From assembly GCA_029248845.1 (NCBI GenBank), contig JAQWIO010000005.1, positions 1 through 7,784 of the forward strand: 7,784 nucleotides of DNA. The letters run 5' to 3'. Origin of the DNA: Polaribacter sp. (GTDB lineage Bacteria > Bacteroidota > Bacteroidia > Flavobacteriales > Flavobacteriaceae). Position numbers and translations under genes: made by a program. The notes under the pieces were generated by a model. The model was not told the origin of the DNA and made no database searches. It saw only the letters and a program-made list of their open reading frames with translations. Below are positions 1 through 5,513 of the stretch, one piece after another. Position 1 is the first letter of the stretch; each line of letters begins with the position of its first letter.

Positions 1-6
1 TATTAC

Positions 7-543
7 TTAATTTTCAAAAAAACTAAATACATTTCCACCATATCGTTTATCATAACTATGATTTTCATGATTAGATAAGTCTGTATGTTTAGAATGTTCA
101 ATTATTAAAACTCCATCAACATTGAGTAATTTTTTTGTAAAAACAATATCTACAATTTTCAAAAATTGTTCTACTTTAAAATCATATGGAGGATCTGCAA
201 AAATTACGTCTGTTTGTAAAGAAGTATTTTCTAAAAATTTGTAAACATCGCTTTTAAAGGTATTGACAGGTAAATCTAATTCTTTGGAAGTATTAGAAAT
301 GTATTTTATACAACCAGAGTGAGCATCGATTGCATAGATTGTTTTGGTGCCTCTAGATGCAAATTCGTAACTAATATTTCCTGTGCCAGAAAACAAATCT
401 ATTACAGATATAGTATCAAAATAATAGGTGTTATTTAAGATGTTAAATAATGATTCTTTGGCCATGTCTGTAGTTGGTCGAACAGGTAAATTTTTAGGTG
501 CTTTTAACCGCCTACTTTTGTACTTTCCAGAAATTATTCTCAT
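7..543 (-). CDS. rsmD: 16S rRNA (guanine(966)-N2)-methyltransferase RsmD
   Basis: RsmD uses S-adenosylmethionine to methylate N2 of G966 (E. coli numbering) in 16S rRNA, acting on the 30S subunit in the cytoplasm. The 178-residue product has the family's N-terminal signature (MRIISGKYKSRRL, then RPTTDMAKESLFNIL at about 22-36). It has the SAM-binding motif I VIDLFSGTG at about 47-55 and the catalytic motif IV DPPY at 117-120, typical of N2-guanine methyltransferases. Its length is slightly below that of the E. coli enzyme (about 198 aa) but all core motifs are present, so it looks complete. It is the last gene seen of a leftward operon. Its ATG overlaps the TGA of the DUF3822 gene by 4 nt (540-543), implying translational coupling. 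No separate promoter is visible in front of it. Identification is firm from motifs; the exact target base is inferred from the family. Confidence 0.95.
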   Translation of the reverse strand: MRIISGKYKSRRLKAPKNLPVRPTTDMAKESLFNILNNTYYFDTISVIDLFSGTGNISYEFASRGTKTIYAIDAHSGCIKYISNTSKELDLPVNTFKSDVYKFLENTSLQTDVIFADPPYDFKVEQFLKIVDIVFTKKLLNVDGVLIIEHSKHTDLSNHENHSYDKRYGGNVFSFFEN

Positions 544-1376
544 GAACCTAAAAGTATATAGTTTGAATGTTTAGAGCAATTCAGTTGTTTAAAAATAGGA
601 TTATTACTTTCTAAAAATAAAACATTCCTAATGTATTGATAAGTTATAGTATAAAGTTCAGATTCTAACTCAATATCTCCTGTAAAATATAGTTGTATTT
701 CTTCTACATCTAATTTTAATTGTTCAAACGTAAATAAGATATAGTAAATAAAGTCTTCTTTAGTTTCAAAAGAAAAAGAATTTGAAAAATATAATTGTTT
801 ATTTTGTATGACGACAATGTCAAAAATTTCTGAAGAAACATTTACATAGACCACTTTTTTATCAGAATTATTGATGGAAATTAATTTTTCAATAAAAATA
901 GTAAGATGGTGTCTGTATTCAAATTCTCCAAAATTTTGAAAAAGAAAATTGTTAATATTTACGTAAGGTATGTATACATTTTTTGCTTTTATACCTTGTA
1001 TGTTGTCAAAAGTAATGTAGTCTGAAGTTAGTGTTTTAATATTAAAATTAAGATATTCTGAAAGTTTGTCTTTAGAAAAGTATGTATTTGGAACGAGACA
1101 GGATAGATTATTTTGATGAATTACTAATACTGAAGAAAAATCTTTTAGTAAATAAGAATCTGTTTTAAATAGTTCTTCAATTTTTTTTAATAAACTTTCT
1201 GGGGTTATTTTTTTATCTTTAAAAAGATACTCAGAAAAGTAAAGGATTTCTTCTGAAGTATCGTCAGTTATGCAAAAAGAAAATCCATCCAAATTAAATT
1301 GGATGGATAATTTAGTATCTTTTGTATCTATCAAAGTGATAGTATTACTTTTTTTTATCACGTTCTTGTTTATCAT
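540..1376 (-). CDS. DUF3822 family protein, possibly actin-fold (PilM/GspL-like)
   Basis: This is a cytoplasmic protein of unknown function, conserved in Bacteroidota beside rsmD (recognised as DUF3822 from sequence and context). There is no signal peptide or membrane segment. The second half contains a strand-rich stretch (VYVNVSSEIFDIVV, then NKQLYFSNSF), a long helix (EDFIYYILFTFEQL) and a late IQLYFTGDIE segment. That order resembles the second subdomain of ASKHA/PilM-GspL proteins; this fold assignment is my inference. I chose the ATG at 1376 (278 aa) over an upstream in-frame GTG at 1397, because the GTG would add VIGHHL-type sequence that merely mirrors the upstream gene's frame and lies inside a hairpin. 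It overlaps the upstream gene by 32 nt and rsmD by 4 nt, so the three are probably co-translated. A terminator-like hairpin lies inside its 5' part. Confidence 0.8.
   Translation of the reverse strand: MINKNVIKKSNTITLIDTKDTKLSIQFNLDGFSFCITDDTSEEILYFSEYLFKDKKITPESLLKKIEELFKTDSYLLKDFSSVLVIHQNNLSCLVPNTYFSKDKLSEYLNFNIKTLTSDYITFDNIQGIKAKNVYIPYVNINNFLFQNFGEFEYRHHLTIFIEKLISINNSDKKVVYVNVSSEIFDIVVIQNKQLYFSNSFSFETKEDFIYYILFTFEQLKLDVEEIQLYFTGDIELESELYTITYQYIRNVLFLESNNPIFKQLNCSKHSNYILLGS
1283..1308 (-). terminator. intragenic terminator-like hairpin in DUF3822 gene
   Basis: On the minus strand a perfect 10-bp inverted repeat (ATCCATCCAA, 6-nt loop, TTGGATGGAT) is followed at once by TTTCTTTTT (1282-1274). 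That is the architecture of an intrinsic terminator. It starts about 68 nt after the DUF3822 ATG, inside codons reading SIQFNLDGF. It could work as an attenuator or polarity element if the message is not being translated, but function is inferred from shape alone and the stem is only 40% G+C. Confidence 0.4.
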
Positions 1377-2079
1377 AAGATGGTGGCCAATTACCACCAG
1401 TTGAAACTTCCTCTAAAGAACCAACAGAAACAAACTCTCCTTTAATTTGATCAGTAGCATTGGCTTCTAGTTCTTGCTTTATAAGAGATTTACTCATTCC
1501 TTTTAAAATATCTATTTTCTCCGTTTTTACATAAAATGTTGGTACTATTAAGCCTTGAACTTTTTCTACAGTACTTATAACAATATCAAATTCTTTTCCT
1601 TCAACACCAGGGACTTTAAACATATTTTTATAATCTCTACCTTCAAAGTATTTTAAAACAGGCTCATATCCAATAGTGTCTTTTTTTCTTTTGGTTACGT
1701 CATCGATAATTCCTCCCCCTTTATTAACCTTTATTATAGTGTCTTTTGTTTCAGTTAATGCAAGTTGAGCTGAATCTATAAACTGTATTAAACCAGCTTT
1801 ATCATTTGTGTATTTTCCTGTTACTTCAAAATGCTTTACTTCTGCATCTCTAATTATTTTTAGGCTTTTAACAACTTTAGCAAATTTTGCAACTTTTTTC
1901 TTGTTGAAGTTAATAGGCTCCATGATACCATTATAAATCTTAAAAACTAAAAAAACTGTTAAAAGTAAAAGCAATGAAGATGCTATCCATCTATATTTTA
2001 ATGGTAAATATTTAACTATAACAATAGCTAAAAGTACTGCAACTAAAACCGCTGCTAAAATCATTCCTAGTAATCCCAT
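1345..2079 (-). CDS. membrane-anchored protein with pseudopilin-like helix, unknown function
   Basis: No named family or function can be assigned with confidence, although similar proteins sit upstream of DUF3822 in flavobacteria (recalled, not searched). The 244-residue product has two N-terminal hydrophobic segments (about 4-22 and 30-48), joined by a short basic loop (KYLPLKYR). A charged amphipathic helix follows at about 57-86 (KKKVAKFAKVV, IRDAEVKHFE), then TGKYT and LIQFID. A hydrophobic helix, a polar helix, an aromatic residue, then G-K/R-Y is the layout of the N-terminal half of type II/IV pseudopilins, but here there is an extra membrane segment and no type IV prepilin cleavage motif (G/A before FTLIE). 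The rest (about 105-230) is mixed strand/helix, and the tail is very charged (KQERDKKK). It starts the leftward operon, behind a TAnnTTTG box at 2108-2115. Confidence 0.75.
   Translation of the reverse strand: MGLLGMILAAVLVAVLLAIVIVKYLPLKYRWIASSLLLLLTVFLVFKIYNGIMEPINFNKKKVAKFAKVVKSLKIIRDAEVKHFEVTGKYTNDKAGLIQFIDSAQLALTETKDTIIKVNKGGGIIDDVTKRKKDTIGYEPVLKYFEGRDYKNMFKVPGVEGKEFDIVISTVEKVQGLIVPTFYVKTEKIDILKGMSKSLIKQELEANATDQIKGEFVSVGSLEEVSTGGNWPPSYDKQERDKKK
1381..1399 (-). promoter_or_regulatory. hairpin next to DUF3822 start codon
   Basis: A perfect 6-bp, mostly G-C stem (TGGTGG, 7-nt loop, CCACCA) lies within the 3' end of the upstream membrane-protein gene. It ends 4 nt before the DUF3822 ATG at 1376. 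In such AT-rich DNA a G+C-dense stem at a translation start could hide the start until the upstream ribosome melts it, giving coupled translation. It coincides with GGT GGT and CCA CCA codons (the GGNWPP peptide), so protein coding alone could also produce it. Confidence 0.35.
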
Positions 2080-2107
2080 TTTTATTATATTTTATATAGT
2101 ATTACAG

Positions 2108-2115
2108 CAAATCTA
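2108..2115 (-). promoter_or_regulatory. Bacteroidota -7 box for the leftward operon
   Basis: The minus strand reads TAGATTTG, a full match to the TAnnTTTG consensus. About 18-19 nt upstream is a T-rich stretch (GTTTTT, around 2134-2139) that is only a partial match to the -33 TTTG. The predicted transcription start near 2103 leaves a leader of about 24 nt before the ATG at 2079. Confidence 0.5.
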
Positions 2116-2158
2116 CAATTTTTTTTTAATGATAAAAACTTTTATTTACAAATCAATG

Positions 2159-2166
2159 TATCTTTG
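2159..2166 (+). promoter_or_regulatory. Bacteroidota -7 box for the helicase gene
   Basis: TATCTTTG matches TAnnTTTG exactly, but no good -33 TTTG is seen at the usual distance. The predicted start is near 2171, about 12 nt before the ATG at 2183. This position rules out translation from the earlier in-frame ATG at 2129 on the same transcript. Confidence 0.5.
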
Positions 2167-2182
2167 TTGTATTAAATTTTTT

Positions 2183-3607
2183 ATGATAAAAATTACCACT
2201 GAATTTTACGCAGAATTAGTAAAAAAGTTTCAATATTTACCCACTTTAAAACAAAACAAACTTTTGGGGTTATTGAGTGACTTTACGTTTGGTGAGGATA
2301 AAGATGATTTATTTTTACTCAAAGGATATGCAGGAACTGGTAAAACAACAATCATTAGTGCTTTTGTAAATAGTTTAAGTTTAACGGGTAAAAAATCAGT
2401 TTTGTTGGCACCTACAGGAAGAGCTGCAAAAGTAATTTCTGTATATTCAAAAAGACCCGCCTTTACAATTCATAAAAAAATATATTTTCCAAAGAAACAA
2501 TCTAACGGTTCTGTAGACTTTGTTTTACAAACAAATAAGCATAGAAATACAATTTTTATAATTGACGAAGCCTCTATGATTTCTGATGGTAGACAAAACC
2601 AAAAATTGTTCGAATCTGGCTCTTTATTGGAAGATTTAATAAGATATGTTTACTCTGGTTATCATTGCAAATTAATATTCATTGGAGATACTGCACAGTT
2701 GCCACCTGTGAAATTATCGATTAGTCCTGCTTTAGAGCAATCAACCTTGATGTATGAGTATCAAAAAAATGTAACAGAAATTGAGTTAGATGAAGTTATG
2801 CGTCAACATGAAAATTCAGGGATACTAGCAAATGCAACTTTCTTGAGACTGATGATTCAAAATGATGCAATTAATTTTCAATTTGAAGTTAATTTCCCCG
2901 ATATAATAAGGCTAATTGATGGTTATGATATTGAAGATGCTCTGGTAACTGCTTATGAAAAAGATGGAGTAGAAGATACCGCCTTTATTGTTCGCTCTAA
3001 TAAAAGAGCAAACCAATATAATCAACAAATTCGTTTGAATATCCGGGGTCAAGAAAACGAAATCTCTGCGGGTGATTACGTTATGATTGTAAAAAATAAT
3101 TATTTTTGGTTAAAAGAAAATTCTGTTGCAGGCTTTATTGCAAACGGTGATATTTGTGAGATATTAAAGATTTTTTCAATCAAAGAATTGTATGGTTTTA
3201 AATTTGCTGAAGTTGAAGTTAGGATGATTGATTACCCTGACATGCAATCTTTCGAAACAGTATTGTTGTTAGATACTTTAACAAGTGAAACTTCCTCTTT
3301 AACATACGAAGAGTCCAATAAATTATATCAAGCTGTTAAGGAAGATTATATCCATGAAAAATCTAAATATAAGCAGTTTCTAGCAATAAAAAACAATGTG
3401 TTTTTTAATGCATTGCAAGTCAAATTTTCCTATTCTATGACTTGTCACAAATCTCAAGGAGGACAATGGAAAACAGTATTTATAGAACAACCATATTTAC
3501 CGGAAGGGGTGTCTAAAGAATATTTTAGATGGTTATATACAGCAGTCACTAGAGCTCAACAAAAGTTGTATTTAATTGGTTTTAAAGATGATTTTTTTAA
3601 GGATTAA
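2183..3607 (+). CDS. SF1 DNA helicase, RecD/Dda-like
   Basis: This is an ATP-dependent DNA helicase of superfamily 1B (RecD/Dda group, expected 5'-3' polarity), probably acting in DNA repair or replication restart. In the 474-aa product, motif I (Walker A) is GYAGTGKTT at 48-56 and motif Ia is LAPTGRAAK near 74-83. Motif II (Walker B) is IIDEASM at 126-132 and motif III is GDTAQLPPV at 168-176. Near the C terminus are CHKSQGGQW and YTAVTRAQ, the UvrD_C_2-type motifs V/VI with the arginine finger. It is near T4 Dda in size and shorter than E. coli RecD, and lacks RecD's long N-terminal domain. The ATG at 2183 is preferred to the in-frame ATG at 2129, since a perfect -7 box lies between them and the 18-residue extension is Cys/Phe-rich and unlike the family. 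It is divergent from the rsmD operon, a conserved flavobacterial arrangement. Its stop overlaps that of the next gene. Confidence 0.92.
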   Translation: MIKITTEFYAELVKKFQYLPTLKQNKLLGLLSDFTFGEDKDDLFLLKGYAGTGKTTIISAFVNSLSLTGKKSVLLAPTGRAAKVISVYSKRPAFTIHKKIYFPKKQSNGSVDFVLQTNKHRNTIFIIDEASMISDGRQNQKLFESGSLLEDLIRYVYSGYHCKLIFIGDTAQLPPVKLSISPALEQSTLMYEYQKNVTEIELDEVMRQHENSGILANATFLRLMIQNDAINFQFEVNFPDIIRLIDGYDIEDALVTAYEKDGVEDTAFIVRSNKRANQYNQQIRLNIRGQENEISAGDYVMIVKNNYFWLKENSVAGFIANGDICEILKIFSIKELYGFKFAEVEVRMIDYPDMQSFETVLLLDTLTSETSSLTYEESNKLYQAVKEDYIHEKSKYKQFLAIKNNVFFNALQVKFSYSMTCHKSQGGQWKTVFIEQPYLPEGVSKEYFRWLYTAVTRAQQKLYLIGFKDDFFKD

Positions 3608-4554
3608 CGCAACAAGTAGTTAATTGTAATTCGTCCATATTGTTCGCCATAATTATATATTAACCCTTTCGATTTTTTAGAGTTATAGATAAAACTGTAT
3701 CCAAAATTTAAACGATTAACAGTAAATTTTAATCCAACTTCAATGTCTAAAATAAGTGGTATTATTTTTTTAGTTATTGGGCTTGTCTTATTAAGAAAAC
3801 TGCCCTGTAAAGTAGCGTCATAAAAGACATAATTCAACATCGATTTTACATATAAGAACGATTCCGTCTCTCTAAAGTAATTCGAATGTTTATTATTTAA
3901 ATTTGTATTAAAAGATACAGTATTTGTTAATTTTTGCAGAGGTATAAACCCAATTCTTGTATAAAACCCTGAAGAAGTATTTGTGATAACCGAACCTAAA
4001 TTTAGAGAATTAATCCAAGAAATATCAAAATATTTTTTTTTACTATTTACAACGGTTTTTGAATAATTGGTATTAAAATTCAATCCAAATGCATTTTTTA
4101 TTTGATATTTCCAGCCAGTAGCTTTTTTAAAACCATAAATGTTATGAATAAACTCTTGTAGTTCTCTAGCAAAAGAATTTGAACCGATGACACCAACTTG
4201 TAGTGAAGTTTTTAGTATTTGGTTGTTTTTGAAGGCTCGATTAACTCCAAACCCTATATATAAATATCCTGCAAAAGGTCTGTCGTGTTCCATCGGACTA
4301 TATACGATAGATTTAAAAGGGGTATACATTTTATGGGCAATTTGCCATTCAAAAATACGTTTATCTAAAAGATTATTTTTACTATTTAAAAGCTGTCTGT
4401 ATGTTAAAAAAACACCACTAGTATAATAGTGGTCTTTAAATGAAGAGATATAAAAATCGTTGTCGGTTACTAGACTAATTTCACGAGAAAATTTTTCTTG
4501 AGAGCTTGTAATTAAAAAATCAAACAAAAAAAGAATAAATATGAAGTATTTCAT
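3604..4554 (-). CDS. LpxR-family (DUF2219) outer-membrane lipid A deacylase
   Basis: LpxR proteins are outer-membrane beta-barrels that remove the 3'-acyloxyacyl chain of lipid A in a Ca2+-dependent reaction. The 316-aa product begins with a signal peptide (MKYFIFILFLFDFLITSS), probably cut before QEKFS. The mature part shows DNDFY (Asn32, Asp33), DHYYTSG (Thr45), DRPFAGYLYIG at 91-101, GVIGSNSF at 121-128 and ELQEFIH (His137). These match the order of the catalytic Asn-Asp, Thr and His of Salmonella LpxR (from memory). The acidic residue expected about six after the His reads as Lys here. Many alternating strands with Tyr/Phe follow, ending YGRITINYLLR. The ATG at 4554 is chosen over a TTG at 4563, because the TTG sits inside the -7 box and the signal peptide begins naturally at the ATG. 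The family is likely; the activity is inferred. Confidence 0.82.
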   Translation of the reverse strand: MKYFIFILFLFDFLITSSQEKFSREISLVTDNDFYISSFKDHYYTSGVFLTYRQLLNSKNNLLDKRIFEWQIAHKMYTPFKSIVYSPMEHDRPFAGYLYIGFGVNRAFKNNQILKTSLQVGVIGSNSFARELQEFIHNIYGFKKATGWKYQIKNAFGLNFNTNYSKTVVNSKKKYFDISWINSLNLGSVITNTSSGFYTRIGFIPLQKLTNTVSFNTNLNNKHSNYFRETESFLYVKSMLNYVFYDATLQGSFLNKTSPITKKIIPLILDIEVGLKFTVNRLNFGYSFIYNSKKSKGLIYNYGEQYGRITINYLLR

Positions 4555-4560
4555 TGCTAA

Positions 4561-4568
4561 CAAATATA
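4561..4568 (-). promoter_or_regulatory. -7 box of LpxR-family gene, near-leaderless
   Basis: The minus strand reads TATATTTG, a full TAnnTTTG match, ending only six bases before the ATG at 4554. Transcription would start within about 1-3 nt of the ATG. The -33 region is only T-rich (ATTTT), without a clear TTTG. Confidence 0.45.
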
Positions 4569-4596
4569 ATAGAACTTATTTAAAATGCTCTTTTTA

Positions 4597-4629
4597 TTGT
4601 GGGTTTCTAAAAAAAAGTAGCTATTTTTA
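4597..4629 (+). promoter_or_regulatory. probable promoter of the PPK2 pair
   Basis: TTG at 4597-4599 and TATTTTTA at 4622-4629 (7 of 8 to TAnnTTTG, last base A) are spaced 22 nt apart, within the range for Bacteroidota promoters. The predicted start near 4634 leaves a leader of about 15 nt before the ATG at 4649. Confidence 0.4.
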
Positions 4630-4648
4630 GACCAAGTAAATAGAAGTG

Positions 4649-5497
4649 ATGGAGATTAAAAAAGGATTAAGTTCAGAAGACTTTCAGAAAGTAAATAATA
4701 TCAAAGAATTAATAGCACTTATTGAAGAGAAAAGCGAAGATAGTAACAAGGTAAAGAAAATAATTTTATATGATGAAGAATTAAGGTTACTTCAAATAGA
4801 GCTCGTTAAATTACAGCGATGGATCTCTAAGAATAACAAACGTGTTGCGATTATTTTTGAAGGTAGAGATGCAGCTGGAAAAGGAGGTAATATCCGAAGA
4901 TTTATGGAGCATTTAAACCCTCGATCTAGTAGGTTAGTCGCATTAAATAAACCCACAGAAATTGAAAAAGGTCAATGGTATTTTCAACGTTATATTAAAG
5001 AATTACCAAATCCTGGTGAAATTGTTTTTTTTGATAGAAGTTGGTATAATAGAGCAGTTGTAGAACCAGTCATGGGTTTTTGTAAAGAGCATCAGTATAA
5101 AGAATTTTTATTACAAGTTCCTGAATTTGAACACATGATGTACGAGGATGGTGTGGTCATTATAAAATTTTGGCTTTCCATAACAAAGGACGAACAATTA
5201 AAACGATTTGAAGGAAGAAAAGAGAACCCATTAAAAAGATGGAAATTTAGTCCAGTAGACAAAAAAGGACAAATTTTATGGAATAAATATACTCATTACA
5301 AAGAAGAAATGTTTTCTAAGACACACACTTCATATAGTCCTTGGATGATTATAAAAACAAATGATAAAAAAGCGGCAAGATTAGAAGCAATTAGGCATGT
5401 GCTATCTCATTTTAATTACGATGGAAAAGCAACTGCAAAAACACTCTTAAATCCAGATCCAAATGTTGTAATGCGTTACTTTAGATCGAACACTTAA
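4649..5497 (+). CDS. ppk2: polyphosphate kinase 2, class I, first tandem copy
   Basis: PPK2 moves the terminal phosphate between inorganic polyphosphate and nucleotides; class I enzymes mainly use polyP to make ATP or GTP from the diphosphate. The 282-aa product has the thymidylate-kinase-like P-loop fold. Walker A is GRDAAGKGG at 72-80 and Walker B is FFDRSWYNR at 127-135. VMGFC lies at 141-145, and the lid segment RFEGRKENPLKRWK is near 186-199. The GRDAAGKGG wording places it in class I (PA0141 type) rather than class II/III, which have different P-loops. A C-terminal tail of about 22 residues past the usual end (ATAKTLLNPDP...) is missing from the second copy. A GTG at 4646 precedes the ATG directly; the ATG is the likelier start. 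No Shine-Dalgarno is evident. It is co-transcribed with the second copy, 16 nt downstream. Confidence 0.93.
   Translation: MEIKKGLSSEDFQKVNNIKELIALIEEKSEDSNKVKKIILYDEELRLLQIELVKLQRWISKNNKRVAIIFEGRDAAGKGGNIRRFMEHLNPRSSRLVALNKPTEIEKGQWYFQRYIKELPNPGEIVFFDRSWYNRAVVEPVMGFCKEHQYKEFLLQVPEFEHMMYEDGVVIIKFWLSITKDEQLKRFEGRKENPLKRWKFSPVDKKGQILWNKYTHYKEEMFSKTHTSYSPWMIIKTNDKKAARLEAIRHVLSHFNYDGKATAKTLLNPDPNVVMRYFRSNT
5018..5059 (+). repeat. direct repeat copy 1 in PPK2 gene
   Basis: This 42-nt segment encodes EIVFFDRSWYNRAV and recurs at 5871-5912 with one mismatch (T/C at the Tyr codon). The first 29 nt are identical. It includes a run of eight T. Confidence 0.85.
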
Positions 5498-5513
5498 ATA
5501 GAATAAATTTATA

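Noticed and set aside
152..169. Near-perfect palindrome ACAATTTT-CA-AAAATTGT within rsmD
   Set aside because: It is almost entirely A/T, lies mid-gene and has no T tract or known-site resemblance; such palindromes are expected by chance in DNA of this composition.
965..997. AAGGTAT / ATACCTT inverted repeat with a 19-nt loop inside the DUF3822 gene
   Set aside because: The stem is short, AT-rich and has a long loop; it is not distinguishable from chance.
1377..1397. GTG start 21 nt upstream for the DUF3822 gene
   Set aside because: It lies in a hairpin and in sequence constrained by the overlapping gene; the ATG at 1376 gives a more natural N terminus.
2129..2182. N-terminal extension of the helicase from the first in-frame ATG
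   Set aside because: A perfect -7 box sits inside it and the extra residues do not fit the family; the ATG at 2183 is preferred.
4187..4426. Plus-strand open frame of 79 codons
   Set aside because: It lies wholly antisense to the LpxR-family gene, whose protein motifs are convincing, and its own product has no recognisable features or promoter.
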